Of a stretch of 64,000 bases of DNA, positions 1 through 10,905 are shown piece by piece; the stretch's first letter is position 1; each line of letters opens with the position of its first letter. The stretch is from Xestospongia muta (Eukaryota > Porifera > Demospongiae > Haplosclerida > Petrosiidae). The position numbers and the translations under genes are program-made. The DNA lies in contig OY848926.1 in NCBI GenBank assembly GCA_963693285.1, positions 4,634,501 to 4,698,500 on the forward strand, in the 5' to 3' direction. A model generated the notes under the pieces. The model was not told where the DNA came from. It searched no databases and worked only from the letters and a program-made list of their open reading frames with translations.

Positions 1-1113
1 AGTATATGAAATAGAATAAACCACTCCAGCTACGTAGGGTATAAAGTTTTGTTCATAACTAAAGGTCAGTGTGAGGTGAGCAGCTAATGAAGCCATCATA
101 CCTAGCATAGCCCAGTAGCCGTGATACCCAACAACATCAATCAAACATCCCAACAAAGGAGTTGCTAGTATCATAGAAGAGTATATTAAAGCATTAGCAA
201 CTCCAGAAGCTTCGAGACTTAGTCCAAACTTTTGAACATAAAATACTTGTGCTATGGCTACAAATGAAAAGACAACTGAAAAGTATATGCCAGTGATAAT
301 TACTGTTAACCAATATGTAATAGAAAGCTGTTTCAAGTCGCTGCATCTGACTCGAGAAATGACATGTTTTTCTCTTTGAAGAATCCTTTCAGCTCTTATG
401 TCCATGATTATAATAAATACACAAGCAACGATTGCTAACAGCAGTAATCCAACACCTACTAATAAAGTTACACAAAGACAATTGAGAGGATCAGCAAGAA
501 CAGTTAATTGTTTGTAAATAAACTGAGGACATGCAAGTCCTGCAGCACTACCGAGTCTAGCAGCTGTAACAAGTAGTGATATTGCAAAAGACAACTTAGA
601 TTTATCAAATGAGCAAACAATGAGAGCAGAGCTGACAACAGCAGTCAATTCACTGCCAATACCAATGAAGAAACGACCAACCAACATAACCCAAAATCGA
701 TCCACAAATGCTCCTATAGCCCAAATTGACTGGCCAACAATTGGTATTATCACAGCCAACAGGTATCCCAATCTCAGACCTAGTAGCCTATCAACAACTA
801 TACCACCTACTAGACATATTATGACATTAGGCCAAGCAGATACTGATCTGAGAAGATCATATTGTTTGGCATCTACTTCCATCACATCAATGATGACATC
901 TTCCAGTCCTCCTGGACTCTCGGTGCAATAGAAGGTTGCAAAATAAGTATAGCATATCAGCAACAGAAATATACATTGATGTGGCCAACGATGAGGATCA
1001 CAGAGATAACCACGCCGACACAATGAAGTGGTTGAAGAACTCTGATTAATCTCTTGCTTATCAGACTGACTATTATTATCAGTAGCTCCATAACCACTTG
1101 ACTTATTGCTCAT
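1..1113 (-). CDS. MFSD1-like major facilitator transporter, 5' part
   Basis: Starts at ATG 1113-1111 and stays open, without a visible intron, to base 1 (371 codons, C-terminus outside the window). A hydrophilic Ser/Asn/Gln-rich N-terminus of about 35 residues is followed by CDPHRWPHQ, then alternating hydrophobic helices. Recognisable MFS features are a Gly-Asp-Arg-like helix 2-3 loop (GGIVVDRLLGLRLG), GRFFIGIGSE in the following helix, and RAERIL in the central cytosolic loop. The last motif and the overall layout resemble MFSD1, known in vertebrates as a lysosomal dipeptide transporter. Lysosomal location and substrate are inferred from the family only. The N-terminus contains no obvious sorting motif that I would trust. 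Another MFS branch is possible, because only the first seven to nine helices are visible. Confidence 0.75.
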   Translation of the reverse strand, partial: MSNKSSGYGATDNNSQSDKQEINQSSSTTSLCRRGYLCDPHRWPHQCIFLLLICYTYFATFYCTESPGGLEDVIIDVMEVDAKQYDLLRSVSAWPNVIICLVGGIVVDRLLGLRLGYLLAVIIPIVGQSIWAIGAFVDRFWVMLVGRFFIGIGSELTAVVSSALIVCSFDKSKLSFAISLLVTAARLGSAAGLACPQFIYKQLTVLADPLNCLCVTLLVGVGLLLLAIVACVFIIIMDIRAERILQREKHVISRVRCSDLKQLSITYWLTVIITGIYFSVVFSFVAIAQVFYVQKFGLSLEASGVANALIYSSMILATPLLGCLIDVVGYHGYWAMLGMMASLAAHLTLTFSYEQNFIPYVAGVVYSISYT

Positions 1114-2479
1114 ACTCAATATACACACTACCTTGTACTAATTCAATGTGGCCTTGCTCTCAGGAGTAAGTTGTTTGATCTCATTAAAACTGGAAGTAGT
1201 AGTAAGGAGTGTGCTGTTACTTTACAGTATTTACATTCACAGTTTTTATTTCCTCACTAGCACCATATGGTGAATACAATGTCTATTTGTATGCACCATA
1301 TACATCAAATTAAGTGCATAGATACACTATTTATGCCATTAGCCACATACTTTGCAGACAATGACTTGCCTCTCTGGAAAATAAAACAAGATTGACTTCT
1401 TCACATACTATTTGACTATAAGGAATAGTTGAGGATATTGTTGTTGTGATAATTGTAGATATAATGCATTGGATGCCATACACTAATTTGACTTAAATGT
1501 ACATGTGAATGTACATGTACAGAAGATACTATACTGGGAAATATATCTCCCTGAACAACAGCTGGTCGGTCATATGTTATGTGGTGATTAAAATATAAAT
1601 TGATTGTTGTACACCTGCATCCACTCTTAACAAACATCCTATGCACGTTTTACACATCCATTTGCATATACACAACACTGTTTTAATTACTAATGTATGC
1701 AGTTACATACGTAGTAGTACATTAGTAATCAAAACAGTATGTTTTACTTTTTTGATCAAAAGATATTTGTTACATGCAACTTGTATAACTATATATTGTT
1801 GTTAAATCAACCAATCAATTTTTACAGTGATACACGTTAAAATCTTGGCTATTATAGACAAATTAATGTTTTGTTAATTGGTAATGGTTTATGAGGTAAA
1901 CTGAGACTGCCATATATGGTATTTGTGTTATCAGTATACTTGTATCACATTGCCAATTGGAAGTAGTTTATGATATATATCATATTAGTATGTTGAATTA
2001 TCATAAGAATACATACTGAATGAATATAGTAGCTCTTTGAAACAATATCGCCCAGATCTATATCCGCCTATTTCTCTTTTCAACTCCATAACTTGTGATA
2101 TATAAAGCCAATATGTTACATTTTAACTGTTTGTATAGTTTTCCATAGATACCTTTTATGTTAAAGTTGTAAAAGCCACAGAAATGATAATTTCTTTGAA
2201 TTACTATCATAGTGAGTAGGGACGGAGATTTTAGGCTTCTGGTTGTTACATAACACAGGAGTGAACATTGCCGTTATTACATTCCAATGGTCTTACGAAT
2301 TTCAAACACCAATATATATAATAATAAATGGAGACAATATTACTAATGAAATTGAGTTAGCTGTTTCAATCACACTTATGTATGGGACTATGGAGTATAT
2401 TATATATGTAGTATATTAGTATAATCATAAGCCTGTTTAACAGTAGCTTGTGTACATTAATAGTAGATGAACTGGAAGC
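1114..2479. other. intergenic, AT-rich, with one MITE remnant
   Basis: No coding exon recognised between the transporter start and the end of the next gene. Short inverted repeats occur near 1499-1520 (GTACATGTGAATGTACATG). A remnant of the 'GATTGGTTGATTTAACC' inverted-repeat family lies at about 1671-1832. The rest is unstructured AT-rich DNA. Confidence 0.6.
1671..1832. repeat. MITE family 1, truncated copy
   Basis: The right terminus (ACATGCAACTTGTATAAC ... TTGTTAAATCAACC ... TTTTTACAGTG) matches the right ends of copies at 22191-22417 and 34804-35054. The interior hairpin TACTAATGTA...TACATTAGTA is present, but the left terminus is missing. Confidence 0.7.
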
Positions 2480-3728
2480 TCATTGAATGCTGCACGTATC
2501 CCTGTGCACCACTGGATAATATCGAGCTGCTACCACTGGTTGTGACTGCTGTACAACAACCACATTAGTGTTCTACAAAAGACAGTATTATATGCTCTTT
2601 TATATAATGATTATACTTACTGATTGCTGCGATGGAGTTGCCTGGGCCTGGGGGTAGTATGCTGGAGGATTTTGTCGGTGTTGGAAATGTGCATAGTATT
2701 GACCTGGAGGACAGTGCTGTCGTTGATAATAGTAACCTTGTTGTTGTTGTTGAGGTGGATAATAGGGGGGAGGACCATTACCTGTGGTGAAGGAAAGTCA
2801 ATTGTCACTTTATTACAGGTAACTTGTATAATTACCATGACTATGTTGTGGTGGTGTATAAATAGGTTGACCTTGTGGTTGATAATGAGGTCCTTGCTAA
2901 TGGGATAAATGTAATAACAATTGTATTATATCATTTACTTAGAAGTAAACACATACCTGGTATGGATAGCTCTTGTGACCACCTACACACAGAGGGAAAA
3001 CTATTAATACCTTTTATGGTATGTTGTTATTTCCTGCATGTTATATTAGCATAGCTTGTGTATTTAAAAGTTTAATGTAATTATATCTGTTAGATTTTAA
3101 AGGTCAAACTTAAGAGTTAGAAAATTTATATTTTCGGGCTAATGTTATTAAAAAATCAAGAATAAACAGACGAGTAGCAGAGAAAGCACAAATGCATTCA
3201 ATATACCACTTCTATAGCTGATCTTTACACTAAAGTAAGGTACGCCATAAAATGATATCCTTTCCTGGTACAGTAATACTACAGATATTATTGTAATACA
3301 TCACATATATTAATGATATGGAATGAAATGGCAATGACAGCTGTAGTGCTCACAGTTAGAACAATTAAATTCAATTTGTAGGGTGCCATACACAATGCAG
3401 TTAGTGTAAGCTAATTGGTCACTCCCTTGATAGTCAATTATAACAAGAGAATAGAACAACAGATATATAACTTGTACACAGCCCAAAATTATCTTAGGCT
3501 GACCTGGTATGTAGGCAAAAAAGGTGCTAAAAATATATTTTGCCAAACCATAGACGCTTAAACAGCAATGGTCAAAATTCGCTATTAATATAAAGTTATT
3601 ACTGAGTTATTATACTCTAATACAGGGGTAATGTATCTACGATATTGATAATAAGCCTTGTACATAGAGATAACCTAGTCAAAGTACAACCAACAACAAT
3701 AATAACAACAAAAAATAATACCTTCCAT
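2480..3728 (-). CDS. Gene A: Pro/Tyr/Gln-rich array paralogue without CD225 domain
   Basis: Five exons can be joined in frame: 3722-3728, 2957-2982, 2836-2896, 2621-2781 and 2480-2572, giving 115 residues. It starts MEGGHKSYPYQ from a 7-nt first coding exon (ATGGAAG) identical to that of the array genes. An NRF1-like palindrome lies 88 bp upstream. Exon 4 carries GNGPPPYYPPQQQQQ, matching the PPPYY exon of the CD225 genes, and exon 5 begins NTNVVVVQQSQPVV, matching the start of their CD225 exon. The frame then runs into HRDTCSIQ and a TGA at 2482-2480, with no transmembrane segment and no CD225 exon downstream. It is therefore either a soluble Pro-rich derivative or a decaying 3'-truncated copy. 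Splice sites are all GT-AG, which argues against complete decay. Confidence 0.65.
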
Positions 3729-3815
3729 ATTCGCTTCTCAGAAACTTGAAGAGACAGAGATAAGACAGCAAAAGTAGAACTGATAAATGACGAAAGCTAT
3801 TCCACAAGGTATATT

Positions 3816-3825
3816 GCGCATGCGC
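3816..3825. promoter_or_regulatory. NRF1-like palindrome, gene A promoter
   Basis: GCGCATGCGC, 88 bp upstream of the gene A ATG and about 120 bp beyond the MEIOB stop codon. It is one of the rare CpG-containing spots in this AT-rich stretch. Confidence 0.75.
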
Positions 3826-3944
3826 GGTTTTTTCCGCATTGGGCGTGGCCAGCCGGCCCAGTAAGTAATTTATTGGATGTATACCATATCATCAACCAGT
3901 TCGATTAATAGATAAATTAGCACATTAAGATATTGTACATCTTG

Positions 3945-5746
3945 TTAGTGAAATGAGGACAGGATATCCTTAGAATTAGCAGCTTCAATGTTCAAAACAC
4001 GAACCCAACTCTTTTGTTGATCACCAAAAGTTGCACACTAAAATAAAGAAGATTTAGAATTAACTTTAATGTAAAACTACAATGAAGAGTAACACAATAT
4101 TTCTCTATTATAGACTTCATTTAATTCATAATATATCTATTCTACTACAGAGAGTTATATACAGCAACAATCAACTATGTTAAACTAGATAGTATAAACA
4201 ACCCATGTAATAGTACATTCCTTATATTCTACAGCTGCTACTTTCTGGTATACAACTACACTATTCTCATGTTGTATAGAACAATATTATTACCTTAAAA
4301 TACACTTTAAATTTCTCCAATAAAAGAGAGGACTTTAGTTCAATCCTTTGTTGTTCACTCATAGATAAAAATTCAGTTGGCTGTATCATGAAGGGAGAGA
4401 ATACTTCAAACCACTATTCATATGAACTCACTGTTGTGGAAAACAGTTGCATAGCTGCCTGACCATTAATTCGTACATGTTCTATTGTGTCAGTATGATC
4501 AGATAAGGAGATGGTAAGATCAAAGATCAACTCAGTCAGTAATTCACTAGATATATGACTGGAACAGGACTGGTTACAACAGGTTGAGCTGTTTTGTGGT
4601 ACACGAAATTTGCAGGCTAAACTATAAAGTATAATTGTCAATTAAGAGATAGTAATAATTGTTCTAATGGTGCAAACTGTTGGTTTTATAACTGCTAAAA
4701 TAGCCTAACACAGAATAATGACATGATCATAACATTTATTGTTGAATAATCTATTTTTGCTTGGATAAGAGAGGACAAGACATAATATAAAGGACTGTCC
4801 TGTTATAAATTCCACAGTGACAGCACATAAGCCCTAGCATCTATGAAAGTTCTTGTGTCTAACTATTGAGACATTAAACAGAATCTTCATAGCTCTTATA
4901 ATTAACTATATGTCACTCAGTATATTAGTTATGAAAACAGTGTGATGTTTATTACTTGTCAGTATCTTATAGGCAACCTAAACGACCATATATAGTGGTT
5001 AAATCAACTTGTGAGTTTTTTTAGTGATGAGGTTGACACACTAGCCGACTCTGTTCACTAATACAGTACTGTAGTGTGTTAAAAATGCTTTACCAAAACT
5101 AACCATCTTTGACTAGTTGCAGCGAAGGGGTCCTGGTCAATGTCTAACAAAGTCAAATAAGCAAACACAATGCCGTAAAAGGGTCCAAATGACTTAGTGA
5201 AGTCCCCAACATTGCTGGACCCTTTCAGTTCAATGATCTGTGCCACTGTATAGATATCTGTAATAGTTTGTACTACAGAACAAACAATAATTATATACAA
5301 ATTCACATAAAGCTCACAATCTTTTGGATCTCCACTACTTAATCCCTCTCCTTGAATACTATTGCTTGCCAAGGAATCCAGCTCCACACTCTGAGCATAT
5401 TGATATAGGGAATGAGCTTGAGGGGAGTCTACGAAACAAACAATGAAAGCACATAAAATAACAAATTAATTTGTATACCTGGATTAGTTGTAATTAATGT
5501 TTTACTGGTACATGTCCCTATCATTGTGTTCTTATATGTATTAAATGTGACTTTGACATCTACAGCAAAAATAACTATAGTGTGTAAAGATGACAGTAAA
5601 ACACAACAAGTTAACAGCAACAGTTAAGAGACTGAAATGTAACTTACTGTTTTCTTTTGGAATCCATGTCTGAGCTAAATCAATCAACTCACTGTCCCAT
5701 CTATACAATATAAAATTAATTTCAAACAGTTTGTGACTATTGATTC

Positions 5747-5800
<54 letters not shown>

Positions 5801-6945
5801 GAAGCATTCACACGAAGATCTATTCTTACATAAAAAGACTAAATTGATTGCATCCTTCGTCCAGTAATATAACTTCACATTTTTTCAATGGTTTGCCAGT
5901 TTTTGATGTCATTTGTTTGGGCGATTCAACCTTTTGTAGATATCAATAAACATACACTAATAATACAATAAGTTACTCACTGATGCTACAATAGCTAATA
6001 GATTGAGGTAAGATCCATCCAAACTTTGTCCATTAGCTAATATATCACTCAGTGTGTAATAGTCATCATGTGATCGTATGGGTACATGAGCTAAAGAGGA
6101 CAATTGTACATAGTTTCTACCAGTATTGATAGCCACTGATGAATACATCTCATTAACAGTTAGTTGAAAAGGACTATAGACAATTAGGAAGATTACATTA
6201 TAAGTAGCCTAAGTCCTTCCATTGTCCCACCTGGGCGTCCAAGGACTCCATTTGTCATCAGCGTCTCCACCTGGTTTACTGCTCACTTGGCAGCTTTGGA
6301 CTTCAACTACAGACAGACAGAGAGAGCAATTTATAATAATATTATTTAGACGCTACTGACCTACATCGTGGATTCTAAAAGAACCACTTAGACCAGAAAT
6401 GTACGATTCACTTCCCCAACATGTGACATTGATATAATCAGTAGGAGTGTCCCGAATAGTAAAGGACATTTTAAAACGATTACCACCTGGTTCTATAGCC
6501 AAGGATAATTTGAGTATAAAGAAAAAAATATTTTCAAAATACTCACTCTTTTTATCAGGAAAGGAATGAACACTTTGTTTTCCTATCACAAGTCCTATTA
6601 CAACCTAAGAGTGAATCACTGATTACAGTAAATATAATTTTTAAATGTATTCTGCATATAATTATATTAAGCACATAACATATTTCTCATACACACACTT
6701 ATGTTCTAATGTGTCTTTACTGTGTTAGAAAGATGAGGTTGAAGCTGACATATTGCTACACATTGTTGACTGGTGTTATCTTCCATGTTATTGTTAGGAG
6801 TGGTACCATATTGAATTGACAGTGGTTCAGCAATAGTGGTTCTCATAACTACCCCAACACCTCTACCAGCTGGCATGCTACCATAACCTCTGGCCCATTC
6901 TCTACCTCTAGTTGAAGGGGTAGCCTTTGGAGTAAATGTAGCCAT
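3945..6945 (-). CDS. MEIOB: MEIOB, meiosis-specific OB-fold protein
   Basis: Thirteen exons join in frame (527 residues): 6721-6945, 6547-6604, 6361-6492, 6231-6306, 5981-6173, 5830-5930, 5648-5700, 5479-5574, 5318-5428, 5104-5272, 4432-4621, 4294-4380, 3945-4037. MEIOB is an RPA1-like ssDNA-binding factor that acts with SPATA22 in meiotic recombination. Peptides that place it: SFTIRDTPTDYINVTCWG (first OB fold), SHDDYYTLSDILANGQSL, SKTLITTNPG, TITDIYTVAQI, YGIVFAYLTLLDID, then a CLAC zinc pair with later CC and C residues, and FDLTISLSDHTDTIEHV in the last OB fold. The C-terminus FLSMSEQQRIELKSSLLLEK also fits the family. The first exon adds about 75 residues rich in Arg/Gly/Thr that vertebrate MEIOB lacks. 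A (CT)n tract sits in the intron between exons 6 and 7. It is divergent from the aquaporin gene, with 166 bp between ATGs. Confidence 0.9.
5748..5800. repeat. (CT)n microsatellite
   Basis: An almost pure CT run with TTT interruptions, inside the MEIOB intron between exons 6 (5830-5930) and 7 (5648-5700). On the coding strand it reads (AG)n. Confidence 0.9.
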
Positions 6946-7111
6946 CTTTATTGTGCCTGTTGAACACACAAACACAATAATCCAGCTGGTACTAGAATAA
7001 AAATAATAGTAAGTTATGCAATAATAATTTTTATTATTAATTTAGAATTTTTGGGTGTGGCTATGTGACTTGCATCCAGCCCCACCCACACGTCTGAAGG
7101 TGAATCCTATA
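6946..7111. promoter_or_regulatory. divergent promoter region MEIOB / aquaporin
   Basis: Only 166 bp separate the two start codons on opposite strands. The stretch contains GGGTGTGGC and CCCCACCCACAC (GT/CACCC-box-like). It lacks the NRF1 palindrome seen at the CD225 genes. Shared regulation is inferred from spacing only. Confidence 0.5.
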
Positions 7112-8465
7112 ATGGCAACTGGAGAGGGTATTCCACTCATAAACAAAGCTTCCATTTGTCCAAGCAAAAAAGCTAACTGGCACAAAAAAAGAGATTTCTA
7201 TTTTAACCTCATTCGAAGATGTTTAGCTGAATTTGTTGGTACAGCATTGTATATGTTTGCTGGTATAACATCAGTCAGCAACTTTGTTGGTAATAATAAT
7301 CCTCATTTGCCAACTATTGCACTCACATTTGGTTTTGCATATGCTGGACTATCAGGTGCAGCATTACATGTCAGGTCAGGATATACAAAATCATCTCATA
7401 TTAAGTTCATTCATATATACACATGTTCGCTGTGTTCAGTCCTCTCCTCCTTTTAATATGAAAGGATGGACTACTTGTGTTGCTTGTATTTGTTACCAAT
7501 TTCTATTCATACAGCACAATTAGGTTCCACATTGATCGCCATTATACAATTGAATACTAATCATTTTTACAAAGCATATTCAAATAATAACTTTATTTAC
7601 AGTCAATCCAATGTGTATAGCATAGTTCCTTATACTCAATATTGACATCACAGTGAAAACTGTTATGCTTGATTTTTACATACACAGTGGTGGTCACCTC
7701 AATCCTGCAGTGACATTAGGAGTTTTTATAGCTGGTGGAATTAACATTATAGCAGCTATCCTGTACTGGTTGGCTCAAATTATGGGTAGTATAACTGGAA
7801 CTGTATGTGTTCTAGTAGGTTATCAACAGACATGATTGCAAGATGTATAATTGAATTTCTTTAATGCAGGCCTATGAACAAGGAATTAATTTTAATTTAA
7901 GCTATATTGAAGGACCCTCAGACAGCAATGTATCACATCAGGAAACTGTATTATTAAAATATGCTGCTACGTTAGTAAAAGATGGATCTAGTCCAGCAGC
8001 AGTAAGTTGTATAGAATAGTTTATTTGTTGTCATATATGCATTTTATCTCTACAGGCAATATTAGTTGAAATGTTATTGACTACGATGTTTGTAATGGTC
8101 TTTATACACACTAGCATGGAGAAACCAGAGCTTCAGTCCACATCTCCCGCTTTGAGTGGGTTAACATTAGCAGCAGGTATACTGTCGAGGTAAGTAAGAA
8201 AAACAACATGACTTAAGTTAAACCTATATTTAGCTACAGATTAACTGGGGGTTCATTGAATCCTGCACGTAGCTTTGGTCCTGCTGTCGTTGGAGGAGAT
8301 AATGCACTGTGGAGACACCACTATGTGTATTGGATAGGTCCTCTATTAGGTGGTTTGATAGCGGGTGGAGTGTATAGGTTAATATTGTCATCGAAACCTC
8401 TAGTACCATTAGCTCCAAAAGAGACTAATAAAACGAACTATGACAAGCACATTCAATTTACATAA
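7112..8465 (+). CDS. aquaporin, AQP8-like
   Basis: Five exons join in frame (291 residues): 7112-7374, 7688-7802, 7870-8001, 8056-8189 and 8234-8465. Both pore half-helices are intact: [12 protein letters not shown] in exons 1-2 and [14 protein letters not shown] in exon 5, with the usual Arg after the second NPA. Helix 1 starts at [17 protein letters not shown], and the last helix follows [17 protein letters not shown]. The [13 protein letters not shown] and GGSLNPAR blocks are closest in style to AQP8, which conducts water and in vertebrates also ammonia and hydrogen peroxide. Substrate here is inference. The start is the ATG of MATGEGIP; upstream in-frame sequence lacks an ATG. Exon 3 encodes a long, Asn/Ser-containing extracellular loop (NLSY and NVSH are possible N-glycosylation sites). 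Confidence 0.9.
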
Positions 8466-8990
8466 AACTATTATAATCATAAAATTATATATGCTACTTG
8501 GACTAGGAAAATCAATGGTCATTAAGAGATAACAATAAAACAATGAAAGACAATGTATAGCAAAATTTGCTGATCTAAGACATCAGATAACAAAATATGC
8601 TGATTTATTAGTGTCACACTATAATAGTATTCATACTTCATATTTATAATGATGTTACCTGTGTGAATTCCTGTCACCTTATGAATAATAACATATCACC
8701 TGTGTACCTTATGAATATAACTATACTCTGTCATATTTTTGGAAAACAGCATCACAAGACCACCCTGATCACTAGTAGTCATGCACCCATTACTACACAC
8801 AGTACTTCATACTGTTGTTGATGAATGCTAGTAATTCAGTTTGGATGATCTTCTAAATTCACATCCAAAAATATTAATTAAAAAGACATAAAAACCAAAA
8901 ATAAGAATATACATAAACAGTATAACTTTATAAAACCAGCTTAGTAAATGTTCAAACATTATTTCTCGACATCAACTGTACTTGTTGATC
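8466..8990. other. 3' intergenic region, convergent genes
   Basis: AT-rich spacer between the aquaporin stop and the stop codon of the convergent gene B. Several AATAAA-like strings are present on the plus strand after 8530. No exon or repeat recognised. Confidence 0.5.
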
Positions 8991-10833
8991 TCACTTATAA
9001 CAATAATAACTATAGTAGGTATAACTGTAATAGCAATAGGAACTTCCGCTTGAAGATGCTGTACTTCCAGCAATAGCTGCAATGATAATGATGAGTGCAA
9101 GGACCCACCACACAATGGACACAATATTGAGGATCAAAGCAACACGAGCTTTGGATCGAGCTCCTTCCAAATCACCTCGTGCCTCAGCATCACGAGCCTA
9201 TAAAAATTAATAACAATGAATGAAAAAGTTGTTAGAATTACTTACACTTATGGCCATGAAGATAGCCGGAATGGTACAGAACAGTGAGTACCAAGTCCCA
9301 CAGAAAAAGCAAAGGAATGTCAATACAATGGACAATGTCAAGTAGTGGTCTTCAGTAGCACCAATGACAGCCCGTGACACCACTGGAGTTGGTTGTGATG
9401 ATACAACAACTACATTAGTGGACTAGAAAACAAGTGAGTCCCCTTTTATTTTATAAAAAGACAACTTACAGATTGTTGTGTAGCAGTTGGAGCAACTGGG
9501 GCAGCTTGAGGATAAGCTTGTTGTTGGGGAGGTGGATAATAAGGAGGAGGAACATCTATTGATAAAGAGTATAAATTACTCAAACAATACAATAGTTAAA
9601 TTTTTCTACCTTTATATCCTTCCTGGGGAGGGTATCCTTGCTGGGGTAGATAGCCTGGCTGTGGTGGATAGCCTTGTTGTGGGGGATAGCCTTGTTGTGG
9701 GGGATAGCCTTGTTGTGGGGGATAAGCCTACACCCACAATTAAAATTATTTAGTTACAACTATTTATGTTATTTTCAAAACAATGATGTTAACTAATTCA
9801 GTATATTTTGTATGTATATTTAGTTACATAGTGCATATAGTGTAATGTCATCCCCACTCATGCACAGTGCACAAAGGTTATTGGATATTATGAATATTAC
9901 TATTAGGATATTAGTACCTGCTGAGGTGGGTATCCACTGTAACCTAAATAAAGAGAACGTTTGATAATTAGAATGCTTTTTCAAAATGAATTGTGACCTT
10001 CTTTTTTAAAAGTAGCAACATTTAAATGTAAATAACATTAACTATATATAAGAAGTAGCAATTAGTATTGTTTATATTTGCCTGTACAGACACTTCATGA
10101 TCAGTGTGAAATAAAAATGTAACGGTACTCAATACTAATCTGGCTGAATGCCAAACAAGGAAGAGTCTGGGGAACTGTGTAATAGAACAACTTGTTCAGC
10201 AACAACAATGGGCAAAACTGTGACATAATGTGAGACATGGCATTTTACATATTTATGCATAATAAGCCAAACCAAGTTTGTGATAACTAAGACAAAGTAA
10301 GAATGAAGATCTTAAGAACAGTTTGATTTTAATATAATAGCCGTGAAGTCTTGAGTTTGTTTTCTAAGACAACTGTTATGATGATAACTGTATGTGACAT
10401 AAACTGAACATTCTGTAACTCGATTGGCCAGCAATATGTCTGGTAGAAAGAACAAGTTGTCTTGTATTTCAGTTACCTAGACCCTTATCAATTGTTCATT
10501 CAGGTTTGCAAGACTATATATAGCTACTGATCTGAGGCAATCTATAGCTAGCCATAGACCATCCTCTTTTTTTGACAAATTAATTGACCTGGGGGGAGGT
10601 TTAAGCCAGCAGCAGGCTCACTGCTCCTTTTGAGTTAGGGTATTGGTATAGCATCAATAGTGGTTGAAGTGTGAAATGACATATATGTAACTTTAAGGGA
10701 AATTCCACACTTTACCACTACAGTATACTGTACTAACCACACACTTCAATAGCAGTAGATAGACATTGTTCGTAGATTGGACAGCAATAAAATCAAAATA
10801 CAAGCATTGATTAAGTAAAAAAATACCTTCCAT
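8991..10833 (-). CDS. Gene B: CD225/dispanin (IFITM-like) two-pass protein
   Basis: Six exons: 10827-10833, 9918-9943, 9610-9727, 9470-9555, 9246-9422 and 8991-9197 (206 residues). Order of parts: MEGYSGYPPQQ; six or so GYPPQ-type repeats; DVPPPYYPPPQQQ with a PPPY motif (the ligand type for NEDD4-family WW domains); then the CD225 domain. The domain reads DHYLTLSIVLTFLCFFCGTW, then ARDAEARGDLEGA, then LILNIVSIVWW. The RD-GD-GA-LNI spacing matches IFITM/dispanin proteins, with a first hydrophobic segment carrying Cys that could be palmitoylated. IFITMs restrict membrane fusion in vesicles; that role here is inference. The tail (SYCYYSYTYYSYYCYK) is short. Exon 5 differs slightly from its relatives (SRAVIGATEDHY, FMAIS). 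Intron 1 is about 880 bp, and the gene's 5' region has an inverted copy at 33.5-34.7 kb. Confidence 0.9.
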
Positions 10834-10895
10834 TTCGAGAAAATCTGCACTGTAGAGAACCCAAGATACACTCAACGTTAAGCAAATGAAGCAGT

Positions 10896-10905
10896 GCGCA
10901 TGCGC
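10896..10905. promoter_or_regulatory. NRF1-like palindrome, gene B
   Basis: GCGCATGCGC, 63 bp upstream of the ATG. The surrounding ACTCAACGTTA and GTCGACGCCC segments are shared with the inverted stub I at 33534-33543. Confidence 0.8.

Noticed and set aside
620..931. Plus-strand ORF of 103 codons
   Set aside because: It is antisense to the open MFSD1-like reading frame and has no family features.
2624..2908. 94-codon plus-strand ORF
   Set aside because: It is the antisense shadow of the Pro/Tyr/Gln-rich exons of gene A, whose splice sites and frame fit the array family.
9610..9727. GYPPQ-coding direct repeats considered as a CRISPR-like or satellite array
   Set aside because: Units are 15-18 bp, in frame, within a spliced exon, and there are no spacers.
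9487..9753. 88-codon plus-strand ORF with repeated GDSLVV units (similar at 28468, 37151 and 46043)
   Set aside because: It is the opposite strand of the GYPPQ repeat exons, so the repeat pattern is a shadow.
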